From positions 186,001 through 250,000 of the forward strand of contig CAJNOJ010000124.1 of the NCBI GenBank assembly GCA_905250025.1: DNA of 64,000 nt, given 5' to 3'. Origin of the DNA: Adineta ricciae. Lineage: Eukaryota > Rotifera > Eurotatoria > Adinetida > Adinetidae. The notes below the pieces were generated by a model. That model was not told the origin of the DNA. It made no database searches and worked only from the letters and a program-made list of their open reading frames with translations. Shown in pieces: positions 1-9,594 of the stretch. Positions within the stretch are counted from its first letter, which is position 1, and every line of letters starts with the position of its first letter. A program made the translations under genes and the position numbers.

Positions 1-1778
1 ATCAATCGAGGAATTGACCGAATGAAAACGAATCAAGAACCAGTATCTGTCATTCTTTGCGGCGGAGGATCGATCCTTGTTGATATCAAAGAATCATTTA
101 CTGATGTCACAGAAGTATAAGATTTACTCTGCTTTTCGTTTTCAAAACCTTCTAAAAGGTATTTATTCTGCTTTAGATTATTCGACCACCTCATTTTGCA
201 GTGTGTAACGCTGTCGGTGCAGCTCTCTGTTCAGTGAGTGGTACCATTGAGTCAATTGTCGATCTTTTACCTTCGTCCATGGATGGAGGATTTCAACGTA
301 AATTTGAACTTGATCGATTGACGCAAGCTGTTCAACGAAAATGTGTACAGAATGGTGCGCGTTCAAGTACAATTCGTTTAGTCGATATAGAACAAGTTCC
401 TTTGACATATTATCCAGGTGGATACAAACATCGAGTTCTGCTTAACGCTATTGGCGAGCTTGATCTAATGAAATTAAAAGAGCAACATCAAGAAACTACA
501 GAGCATTTTTCGTTAACTGATGTGTCACAAGATTTACCAAAAATCCGTCAGTCGTTGAAGTATGCAGTGATAGCCGATAAACAACCGAGATTTGACGAAG
601 ACGGTGCATGGATCATTGATTCGACTGATATCGAGTACATTGCGTATGGTGTTGGCATATTAGGTTGCGGTGGTGGTGGCGAATCATATCATACGAAATT
701 ATCGTGTTTAGAAATGTTAAAGACGAATAATGGCAAGATGCGTGTCATACCGCCAGCTGCACTTCATCCATCGTCTGATTTGGTGGCCGTTATTGGTTTT
801 ATGGGAGCACCAACAGTCTCACATGAACAGTTACCGAGTGGCAATGAATGTTTACTGGCTATCGATACTATTGAAAAGTATCTTTCGAAGAAAATAACAG
901 CTGTATTTAGCGCCGAGATGGGCGGCGCAAATGGCCTTCGGAATTTATTAGTTGGAACGGTGAAAAATATACCCTGCGTCGATTGTGACAATATGGGACG
1001 TGCATTTCCAAGACTTGATCAGAAACTACCATTTATTCTTGGGCAGAGCGTCACACCTGCGTGCATGTGTGATGTTCGTGGACGCACAGTCTTATATACA
1101 GAGGAAACGATTAAAGACGCACATGAATTGGAAGATGTTTTAAGAAAAGAATGCATTAAGATGGGCTTAAGAGGAGGATTATGTATGCCACCCCTAACTG
1201 GCGAACAAGTTCAAAAATATTCAATACACAATAGTCTGTCTCGTGCATGGTTCTTGGGTAAGTTCATGATTACTTAACTACCAATATAAAAATGAATAAA
1301 ACTAGGTCGAGCAAAGTTTAGTCACCAGAAAGATGTGATCAGAGCAGTGGTAAGAGCAGGCAATGGTCGTATTCTAATATCCGACGGTAAAGTGACAAAC
1401 GTCGAACGATACACTAGCTCTGGTTTTGCTCGAGGCCATGTTGAAATCGAAACGATCTCAGGAAAATTGATAACTATTGATTTTCAAAATGAAAACTTAG
1501 TAGCTCGATGTGGCGATGAAATTCTTGCTAGTGTTCCCGATCTAATCACTTTAGTTGAACAAGATTCCGGTGAACCATTGTCAACAGAGACTGTGAAATA
1601 CGGTTGTCGTGTCTCGGTGCTTCTTCTCCCGGCACCAGAATCAATGACAACACCGCAAGCACTGAAATATGTTGGACCTGCTGTTTTTGGTTATAATCAT
1701 GAGTTTGACATGCAATTGTTACCTCGCTCTGCAATTCAGTCTGTATGGGATGTGTATTACGAAAACTCTTCTGCGTAA
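1..1778 (+). CDS. Hydantoinase/oxoprolinase-DUF917 fusion, 3' part (left copy)
   Basis: This is the C-terminal part of the gene complete at 19288-22511; the 5' part lies before the window. Exons are 1-114, 177-1257 and 1306-1778, with introns of 62 and 48 bp; the phases agree and the reading frame closes at TAA 1776-1778. The first exon ends the hydantoinase-A domain. The long second exon carries the DUF917 (S-methyl-thiohydantoin desulfurase-like) domain, with the glycine-rich run ILGCGGGGES and the segment AEMGGANGLRNLL. By family knowledge the enzyme is a cytosolic amidohydrolase-like protein acting on hydantoin or oxoproline-type rings, but the substrate cannot be read from sequence. The fusion is typical of fungi and bacteria rather than animals. 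This copy is open over all visible exons. Confidence 0.85.
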
Positions 1779-2025
1779 TTCGAATGGTTGGAGCTATTTT
1801 TCAATGATTTTCCTCTTCAATAAATTTCATTAACACGTATACTCGATCTAGTCTAGACTATATTTTGACAGTCTCTTATATCTCGTCTATACAAACTTAG
1901 GTCAGTCTCATAACTACAGCATTTATCCATCAAAATACTATTTAGTATCATTACTGAAATGGAAGTGGATAAATATCTGTTTACTATACATCATAATTAC
2001 ATCAGTGATTCTGTGCATAAAGTTC

Positions 2026-3489
2026 TCAGTTAGGTGACGTTAAGAGTGAGAAAGTAACTTTAATACTGGAATATTGGTCATAACTACCAACTGTTCTTTC
2101 GTAAATCATTTCATATCTGATACCGTCGATACAGGTCTCATTGATAAGTTGTTGAAAATACCAAGTCGTCTTATTTGTTTCTTCTGCCCGAAATCTTCGA
2201 TCAATCATCTCATCACAGCACCATGTTCTTTCCACCATGGATAAATCTTCAGTAGTTAGGATGCGATTGAGTACACTAACTGAATGGCCCATAGTTAACA
2301 GCACGCTTTGATTCGTGTCATGATTAACATAAAAATATCTTTTTAGAAAGGATTTGTCGAAGGTAGAATAGGCAGTATTTAAACGATGCACTGCTTCTTC
2401 TGTGTTGTTCATGTTTAAAGTAGGATACGGTTTCCAATGACTAGACATATGGTGCAAAGTGACTAACCCATCCATTCCACTTTCCAGCATACCAAGCATG
2501 TTTCCATAGTGATCCATCTGGTGGAAATGGTGTTCTCTCGTTAGATTCACTCTTAACTCTTCAACAACACATTTACCGATCATTTCATCCCCACCGAATG
2601 AAGCGTAGAATCGTTCACATTGTTGGCGATGCTGTACATATGATAACGCTAACGACCGACTGAAAACAATACCCGCACCACCATAGCCGAAGAACGCGCC
2701 ATGTCGTTTAAGTATAAACTTTTTAGTAGACGTGTTTCCCAAATAGATTGCGTCTGAAGAGTTATATTGGCGAAGAACATGCAGAAGATTGTTCACAAAC
2801 CAAATTGTATCATCATCGCCCACAGCAAACCATTGTATCTTCCTCCGTTCATTCTGATGACTATCACTTTCCTGTTTTTTCCAACCGTTATAGAATAATT
2901 CAAAGTATCTTTGTTCATAACGTTCCACTGGCGATGTTTGTATCTCACAAAGAACTCCTTGTTGAAGAAGAAAGTCGGTGATATTGGTATAGTTCATAAA
3001 ATCCGTTTCGTGGAAAACGATAAGACAATTGATACCGGGACGAGTCGCCCAAAACTTTAGAAAATGTATCGTTGTGAGAATCCGTCTTGCATGTGTAGTA
3101 ATAAGGAACAAGATTTCTTCGAGCATGTATTCATGAATACTGTAATTCGTCGCTGATATGGATGATATTTCTCTATATTGACCAGAAAATTGTGTGAGAT
3201 GTTTGTTATTTCTATGTAATATTTGATTATCGAAGATGTTTTGAATCTCAACAAATACAGCTTCCGGTGTAGTGTGATTCCGTGTTGCTATGGTGCTCTT
3301 GTTGGGAAAATGATTTTGCATCAGCTTAGTATCATTAACTGGAATTTGAAAATAGAATACAGTACAGATAATAGTACCAAGTATCATTAGCCATCGTGAT
3401 CTCCATCGTTTTCTTCCACTGGACTGAATAAAAAAGAAAGTCAGTCGATTGATACAACGCCTCACTAAAAAAAAATTTCGCCATTCCAT
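2026..3489 (-). CDS. Type II membrane glycosyltransferase, GT31/DUF604-like, paralogue 1 (left copy)
   Basis: This is an intronless 487-aa gene on the minus strand, starting at ATG 3487-3489. It has a short basic cytoplasmic tail, one signal-anchor segment near residues 32-50 (LMILGTIICTVFYFQI) and a lumenal catalytic domain. The acidic metal/nucleotide-sugar motif is GDDDTIWF. It is followed by YGGAGIVFSRSLA, GGDEMIGKCV and FHQMDHYGN, the order found in fringe-like and plant/fungal DUF604 beta-1,3-glycosyltransferases. The likely role is Golgi glycan extension with an unknown acceptor. A paralogue lies at 7864-9336, on the same strand with two unrelated genes between. One glycine of the EELGVNLTR motif is arginine here. 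Absence of introns and the DUF604 likeness hint at horizontal origin, but this is not proven. Confidence 0.85.
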   Translation of the reverse strand: MEWRNFFLVRRCINRLTFFFIQSSGRKRWRSRWLMILGTIICTVFYFQIPVNDTKLMQNHFPNKSTIATRNHTTPEAVFVEIQNIFDNQILHRNNKHLTQFSGQYREISSISATNYSIHEYMLEEILFLITTHARRILTTIHFLKFWATRPGINCLIVFHETDFMNYTNITDFLLQQGVLCEIQTSPVERYEQRYFELFYNGWKKQESDSHQNERRKIQWFAVGDDDTIWFVNNLLHVLRQYNSSDAIYLGNTSTKKFILKRHGAFFGYGGAGIVFSRSLALSYVQHRQQCERFYASFGGDEMIGKCVVEELRVNLTREHHFHQMDHYGNMLGMLESGMDGLVTLHHMSSHWKPYPTLNMNNTEEAVHRLNTAYSTFDKSFLKRYFYVNHDTNQSVLLTMGHSVSVLNRILTTEDLSMVERTWCCDEMIDRRFRAEETNKTTWYFQQLINETCIDGIRYEMIYERTVGSYDQYSSIKVTFSLLTSPN

Positions 3490-4154
3490 TAACGTACGAT
3501 AAATTCTTACTGGTACAATCAGCTAAAAAGTAGGTTTGATCAATCAATGGAATTCCTATCGACGCATATGAATATAAGAAAAGGTGTACGCCGTTTCACT
3601 CATGTGGCCATACTCACCCTTATATTTTATTTATTTAAACATTCCATACCTCTCGTTTGAAACCGTTTAATTCTCTTTCGTCTGTTTCATTAGAAACGAA
3701 AGGAGAAAAATAGTCGAGATTTTTTCGTCATTTTAACGCTGTTTTTTTACACAGATGCTTGTAATGGTTTCATATAGAAACAGGAAGACTTAAATTGAAA
3801 TTTGGTATGTGTATTTCTCAGTCTATAAATGTATCGGGAGACATACGTATTTCAGTCTTGTTCAAACTGATTGTGATCACTACGATAAGCATTCATACTG
3901 ATGCTTAGCAAAAACATACTTAGTGATTGTTTTCATTCATCATAGCGATTTGTCCCTCCGGGACTTCGTAAAAGTGGACGTCGATTAGGATAGAAAAGAG
4001 AACCATTAGGCATAGTCGAATGTTGATTTTTTTTTATTCTGAATTTTTGCATTTCATAAGTGAACTTATCATAGAACAAAAACACAAAAGAAAAATAATC
4101 AATTTGTGTCAATCATTTCAACTATGATATACTATTAATTTAACCGTTGGTGCA
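3490..4154. other. Intergenic 3490-4154
   Basis: This stretch holds the upstream region of glycosyltransferase 1 and the 3' flank of the EGF/mucin gene. It is AT-rich with no sustained coding frame. The other copy has a colinear, diverged version at 24220-24891 with small indels. Nothing specific is seen. Confidence 0.6.
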
Positions 4155-5456
4155 TCATTGTGAGGGACAGAAACCTGAACCTTTGTGAGCGCAGACACGT
4201 AATGCAATATCGTCGATGACGAGGTCATTGCCGGTACCGCCACGTGTATTTGAAAGCATTAAGAGATTTACTGAGCTTTCCGTTGCGACGAACGAAAAAC
4301 CGTACTTCTTCCAAGCCAATGTACTGGTTTCAGGAACATTGCCTGAATTCAATTGAGCAAGTAATTCATTTCCGTGGACGGAACGAACTTCGAAGAGAAC
4401 GTTTGGTTCGATTTTGCCTGATTTTTTACAGAGATTAGCCAAGTAAACCGAAAATTCGTAACGCAGACCGACGCATAAATTGTCGACTCTACCATTGTAA
4501 AATTGGCCTGGTTCAAAGTTTGCATTGACTAAATACATGTATCCACCTTCGTCTCCTGTATGATCTTTTGCGCCAGTATGCCAAGCATCATTATGGTTGT
4601 AAATGGAGTTGAGCAAAGCAAAGTAACCATCATGTATGGCTGGTTCTCGTCGTTGTTTGTATGTTGTAGTAAAATTGAATTCAGAAGGTAAGGCAGAAGA
4701 AAACTGACGTGAACCCTTTCCAAATGTGACTTTTAGAATTGGTTCTCCAACAAATTCGTCGTTATCAAAGCATAAACCAGTTGATTCTAAAACGAAAGGA
4801 AGACAAGATAGAAAATACAGATATCGAACTCAACGGTGTTCAATACGTACGAACTTCACATAATGAACCACTAAAGCCTTCTGGACAATGACAAACATTG
4901 TCGCCAATGCAACTGCCGCCATTTTCACATCCAGGATTGCAAACAGCTAAAATCATAGAAATACAGTTGAGAAAAGCTACGTCTTTTCAATGCAAAATTA
5001 AATCAATCATGTCAGAGTTTAGTATAGAAATTAAAAATCTCCAACGTTAATACAAATAGGTGCCGATTCATCAAGCATGTTTGTGAGCGTATTTTGAATA
5101 GGGCTATCAAACTTACGATATGCTTGTGTTGTTTCCTCCACGATTGCTCCAAGTAATTCTTCAGGTGTTGTCGACATCGGTTCTTCAGTTGTCATCATTG
5201 GTTCTTCAGTAGTTGTTGTCATTGGTTCTTCAGTTGTCGTTATTGGTTCTTCAGTAGTTGTTGTCATTGATTCTTCAGTTGTCGTTATTGGTTCTTCAGT
5301 AGTTGTCGTCATGGATTCTTCAGTTGTCGTCATGGGTTCTTCAGTGGTTGACGTCATTGGTTCTTCAGTAGTTGTCGTCATGGGTTCTTCAGTTGTCGTC
5401 ATTGGTTCCTCGGTCGTTGTTGTTGTTCCTTGAGTAGTTGTTGTAACCGATGGCAT
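4155..5456 (-). CDS. Secreted mucin-like protein with EGF and MAM-like C-terminal domain (left copy)
   Basis: Three exons join in phase: 5117-5456 (Thr-rich repeats), 4851-4946 (EGF) and 4155-4786 (C-terminal domain), with strong GTAAGT and GTACGT donors. The repeat exon encodes about 11 units of the TTTEEPM type, expected to be O-glycosylated. The EGF exon has six cysteines ending [10 protein letters not shown]. The last exon encodes a beta-sandwich-like domain with [17 protein letters not shown], resembling MAM/carbohydrate-binding modules. The first ATG lies directly before the repeats, without a signal peptide. An acceptor-like CAG near 5477 would let the exon join in phase with the Cys-rich exon of the neighbouring His-rich gene (5935-6523). 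The two may therefore be one secreted protein. This joining is inference only. Confidence 0.7.
5157..5440 (-). repeat. Minisatellite coding Thr-Thr-Glu-Glu-Pro repeats (left copy)
   Basis: Tandem 21- and 24-bp units encode TTEEPM-type heptads and octads; about 11 units are present. The matching array in the other copy has about 20. Imperfect units (EESM, EEPI) alternate here, which suggests an independent unit history in each copy. Confidence 0.85.
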
Positions 5457-5837
5457 TTTTGTTGATCTTTCTGTTTTTAATGATAGAAATGTATGGAAAG
5501 ATTTATTGTGAAGATATACGTGTTTTGAGATATTGAGAATAATTAATAGATTTACTAGGATATTATCTTTTTAGTTGTAACTTAGTAACTAAAACTCATA
5601 CATCCTGACATGAGGATCGGATTTACCTATCGTTTAAAAACTTTGTTTTCCTGGATGTATGTACAAATGGTTAAAACTGCGGATAAGTCTCACAAACTAG
5701 AAAAGGCATCCGTAAGATAAAGTATACACATGTTCCACTTTCCAGCACGCAATCTTGAAAATTAAATCGGTTATATATCTCAAGTGTATGTTTTTTTTCT
5801 ACGTGTTACTATCTGATCCAAAGCGTCAGTCGCCTCG

Positions 5838-6523
5838 TTAAATAAAGGTGAGGGACTGAACTGTAAAGTAAAAAGTATGATGTTAACGCAAAGTTATAAA
5901 CGTATATATATATTATGCAATTTACAGTACTTACGAGCACATCTGTTATCCTTATTGCAGAATCCGCTTGCACAATCACGATCAGCCCGACACTTCTTCT
6001 TATCAGCACATGGTGGACAATGCTTACCTCCACAGTCGATATCAGTCTCTTGTTTGCTAATTTTTCCATTCATGCACTTTTTATCTAAAAATGGAAAATA
6101 CGTGGAATTGCCATTCTTGCTCTCGATTATAACTGTATCTACAACAAAAGATATAGTAAAATTAATCTTCTTACTTTTCTTTTTTGGTGGTTCTTTTTCT
6201 TTAGAATGATCATGTTCTCCAGAGTGTGAATGGTCGTGCTCTTCCGAATGGGAATGTTCACGTTCCTTGGAATGATCGTGCTCTTTCGAATGGGAATGTT
6301 CACGTTCCTTGGAGTGCTCGTGCTCTTCCGAATGGGAATGTCCACGTTCCTTCGAATGGTCGTGCTCTTCCGAATGGGAATGTCCACGTTCCTTCGAATG
6401 ATCGTGCTCTTCCGAATGGGAATGTCCACGTTCCTTCGAATGGTCATGCTCTTCGGAATGGGAATGTTCTTTGGAATTTGATTCATCTTTTGATGATACT
6501 TTGTCGTGTTTAGGTCTTGCCAT
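5838..6523 (-). CDS. His-rich repeat protein with Cys-rich C-terminal motif (left copy)
   Basis: The minus-strand coding exon 5935-6523 is followed by a short last exon, 5838-5860, giving a terminus ALQSLTFI. The first in-frame ATG is 6521-6523 (MARPKHDK). A strongly hydrophobic stretch (CVGILLLTICCWQC) is in frame just upstream to about 6600 in both copies but has no ATG, so the true start is unresolved. The body is about 6.5 units of a 14-residue repeat, HSHSEEHDHSKERG, likely extended and possibly able to bind metal ions. The C-terminal motif DIDCGGKHCPPC...CASGFC...C resembles a Cys-rich module common in bacterial and eukaryotic surface proteins. Function is unknown. It may be spliced to the EGF/mucin gene instead of ending at 5838. 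Confidence 0.6.
6198..6475 (-). repeat. 42-bp minisatellite coding His-rich repeats (left copy)
   Basis: Tandem 42-bp units each encode HSHSEEHDHSKERG or a close variant; about 6.5 units. The other copy has 16 units at 27175-27846. Confidence 0.9.
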
Positions 6524-6610
6524 ACATTGCCAACAGCAAATCGTCAACAGAAGTATTCCGACACAACTTAAACATACGAAAGAAAAGCGTTGTTTATTAT
6601 TCAAGTTCAA

Positions 6611-7088
6611 TGAAATTGAGTGATCTCTAGTCTCCGCTTTAGCTGGTAAACTGTAGACCTATTTCAATTTATAACGAACGTTGATAAAGATTAGTGCAAT
6701 GCTTTTATGTAAAACATTTCTTTCGATATATGATGATCTAGATGAAAGTTTGCACTCTCATATTTTCGGTACACCTAGAACATTAAAAAGTTATTACTAT
6801 AATGTCAAACGCATCGTTGGAAGGTTGAATTGAACGAAACAGAAGCAATCCAAATGATTACCACTTGATCAGCTAAATAGAATAAAGTCAGAAACCGTAC
6901 AAAAAAAAACTTTTGAGAGCAGTAGATAGCTCTATTCTACAGATCCGTAGAGCTAAATACGAAGAAACTGACTTACCTGATTGCTGTTTAGAGAGGTGAT
7001 TCTCGCAACAAAAAAAAATGATATGCCGCCTTTACTTCTTCGCTGGTATTTATACTGGCGCGTTATTTTACATTTTCGTAGATTTATT
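6611..7088 (-). promoter_or_regulatory. Probable promoter, 5' leader exon and first intron of the His-rich gene
   Basis: On the minus strand a TATAAATA box lies at 7047-7054, conserved at 28418-28425 in the other copy. About 70 bp downstream is a very strong donor, CAG|GTAAGT, ending a leader exon at 6977. A conserved AG acceptor lies near 6627-6629 (ACTAG here, ACCAG in the other copy). The leader contains no useful ATG: its only ATG is followed at once by TAA. Confidence 0.45.
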
Positions 7089-7325
7089 TTATTGATTTAC
7101 AGTCGTATCACTGCGCTCTCTTGTAATTGATTCTATTAATCTGTGGAAACGAAAAACCATCCTCACACACTGAAGGATTAAACGAACAATAAACACATTC
7201 GAGATATTTTTAGCTTCTACAGAATCATTCGAGAATCTTTTGTTTATTTCATATATACGGGGAAATATTTCAATATCAACAAATCCGGTTGTTCTAAGTA
7301 GATCGGTCACCGATTGAGCATTATT
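7089..7325 (-). other. Orphan exon-like open frame, 77 codons (left copy)
   Basis: The frame runs from an AG acceptor-like site at 7326-7327 to a stop at 7089, without its own ATG start. It is open in both copies (the other is 28460-28696) but shows about ten amino-acid differences, close to a neutral pattern. The start LLRTTGFVDIEIFPR recalls the tail of class I methyltransferases, yet no upstream exons are found before the neighbouring glycosyltransferase gene. It may be a gene remnant or a chance frame. Confidence 0.25.
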
Positions 7326-7863
7326 CTGAAACTTTTAATGATGCTATATTCTCAAATACGCCTGTTAATTTATATTTGCTTTCCGAATGCTATTGAAGAG
7401 TCAATAATAAATTGAAAGACGTCATATCTCAGTATTTTCATCTTGATCGTTGATATCTGCTAATCACCATCAGTATCGCATTTTATGGGGAAAACAACAA
7501 GATACATTTACCAATGAGAAAAAGCAATTAGCGTTTTTCTTATGCTTTCAAAAGCCTCCAATGATTGCTGTTTTCATAGAAGTATTAAAAACACGTATTC
7601 TGATTGAAATAAAATCAATACTGTAGAGTATTACAGAATCAAAAAAAACAGGCACGCAATTTAAAAATTAACCTATATGCATGCATATATGTCATAATTG
7701 TGCGTATAATAATCAAATATAAGGCGCACATCGTACGTGGATGAATTAATTCGTTAACGAAGTGATTTCGTGGGCGATACAACAAGAGAATTGTATAATT
7801 AGTGGAATGACTAAACAAATGATTGGAGAAAGTCTCGTTCGCCGATGTCACTCGATTGATAGA
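7326..7863. other. Intergenic 7326-7863
   Basis: This is AT-rich sequence downstream of glycosyltransferase 2. A 70-codon minus-strand frame at 7639-7851 starts on a non-ATG codon and is not preserved in the other copy (28697-29237). No gene is supported. Confidence 0.6.
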
Positions 7864-9336
7864 TCACTCTTTGACTGTTACTTTTATAGTTGAATATAGA
7901 TCATTCTGACGCTTTTTACCTTCGTAAATCATTACATATTTGATACCGTCGATGGCGGTCTCATTGATAAGTCGTTGAAAGTACCAAGTCGTCTTGTTTG
8001 TTTCTTCTGCCCGAAATCTTCGATCCATCATCTCATCACAACACCAGGTTTGTTCAACTAATGATAAATCTTCACCAGTCAAGATGCGATTGAATATACT
8101 GATTGAATAACCTAGAGTTAACAGCACGCTTTGATTCATCTTACGATTGATGTAAAGATATCTTTTTAGAAAGGATTTGTCGAAGGTAGAATAGGCAATA
8201 TTGAAACGGCGCATCGTCTCACTCACCAGATCAATATGAACGTCAGAAAATGGTCTCCAACTTTTGAATACATGATGCAAAGTAACCAACCCATCCATTC
8301 CACTTTCCAGCATACCAAGCATATTTCCTAAATGATCCATTTGATGGAAATGATGGTCTCGTGTTAGATTCACTCCTAACTCTTCAACAACACATTTACC
8401 GATCATTTCATCCCCACCATATGTGTAGTAAAATCGTTCATATTGTTGGCGATGCTGTACATATGATAACGCTAACGACCGACTGAAAACAATACCCGCA
8501 CCACCGTAGGCATAGTAAGCTCCATGCTTTCTGATTTGCAATCTCTTAGTTGAAATATTTCCTAAATAAATTTTATCGGATGCGTTGTATTGACGAAGAA
8601 CATGCAGAAGATTGTTCACAAACCAAATTGTATCATCATCGCCCACAGCAAACCATTGTATCTTCCTCCGTTCATTCTGATGACTATCACTTTCCTGTTT
8701 TTTCCAACCGTTATAGAATAATTCAAAGTATCTTTGTTCATAACGTTCCACTGGCGATGTTTGTATCTCACAAAGAACTCCTTGTTGAAGAAGAAAGTCG
8801 GTGATATTGGTATAGTTCATAAAATCCGTTTCGTGGAAAACGATAAGACAATTGATACCGGGACGAGTCGCCCAAAACTTTACATAATCAATTGTCGTAA
8901 AAATACGTTTTGTATGAGTAGTAAGAATGAATATGATGTCTTCGAGTGAATACTCGTTGGTACTATTTTCATTTAATGATGTCGATGATATCTCTCTATA
9001 TTGACCAGAAAATTGTGTGAGAAGTTTGTTATTTCTATGTAATATTTGATTATCGAATATGCGTTGAATCTCTACACGAAATGTCGTTCTTATACTTTTA
9101 TTCAATGCCAAAGTAACATTTGCATCATGAACAGCATGTGTTATTGGTCTAATGCCGATATTCCAGCGAAGAAAATGAAGCAGAAAAAATAGCATAATAC
9201 CAGTTATGATAATGCATTTGATCCATCGTAATTTCAAAATTCTATTGATTGACCATTTTGTTTTATGTGATTGACTGACGAAGGTAATAAAACTATTGAA
9301 ACAACGTTTCACTAAAAATAATTTTCGCCATTTCAT
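7864..9336 (-). CDS. Type II membrane glycosyltransferase, GT31/DUF604-like, paralogue 2 (left copy)
   Basis: This intronless 490-aa gene starts at ATG 9334-9336 and has the same domain plan as the gene at 2026-3489. A signal anchor near residues 37-55 (CIIITGIMLFFLLHFL) precedes a lumenal domain with GDDDTIWF, YGGAGIVFSRSLA, GGDEMIGKCV and FHQMDHLGN. The catalytic core is nearly identical to paralogue 1 of the same copy, while the N-terminus (about 100 residues) and the acceptor-side segments differ. A 289-bp stretch (8594-8882) is identical by eye to 2771-3059. This fits recent gene conversion between the paralogues. The likely role is Golgi glycosylation; acceptor unknown. Confidence 0.85.
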   Translation of the reverse strand: MKWRKLFLVKRCFNSFITFVSQSHKTKWSINRILKLRWIKCIIITGIMLFFLLHFLRWNIGIRPITHAVHDANVTLALNKSIRTTFRVEIQRIFDNQILHRNNKLLTQFSGQYREISSTSLNENSTNEYSLEDIIFILTTHTKRIFTTIDYVKFWATRPGINCLIVFHETDFMNYTNITDFLLQQGVLCEIQTSPVERYEQRYFELFYNGWKKQESDSHQNERRKIQWFAVGDDDTIWFVNNLLHVLRQYNASDKIYLGNISTKRLQIRKHGAYYAYGGAGIVFSRSLALSYVQHRQQYERFYYTYGGDEMIGKCVVEELGVNLTRDHHFHQMDHLGNMLGMLESGMDGLVTLHHVFKSWRPFSDVHIDLVSETMRRFNIAYSTFDKSFLKRYLYINRKMNQSVLLTLGYSISIFNRILTGEDLSLVEQTWCCDEMMDRRFRAEETNKTTWYFQRLINETAIDGIKYVMIYEGKKRQNDLYSTIKVTVKE

Positions 9337-9594
9337 TTAAACGCAACACAACAAATAAATTCGTTTTTCGTTACGTACACATGTGCCTACATGCACTGTA
9401 AAACATAGTTTCGTTCTCTTCATTCTCCAATTTTTCTTCGTGTGACTACAGCAGAAAGAGGAAAAAAGAGACTCGATAGAATTCATTCAGAGTAGGCATC
9501 GTCAAATCGACGTGTAAATCTCTGTTTATTTCAGAATATAGCACACAATCAACAACAAAAAAGAAATATATGAGTTCATAATAGATCAATTTTC

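Noticed and set aside
6198-6475. Possible CRISPR-like array
   Set aside because: Units are directly contiguous 42-bp coding repeats without unique spacers, in a eukaryotic gene.
8550-8804. Plus-strand frames repeated opposite all four glycosyltransferase genes (also 2748, 23484, 29924)
   Set aside because: Shadows of a conserved catalytic core; their conservation is explained by the minus-strand protein.
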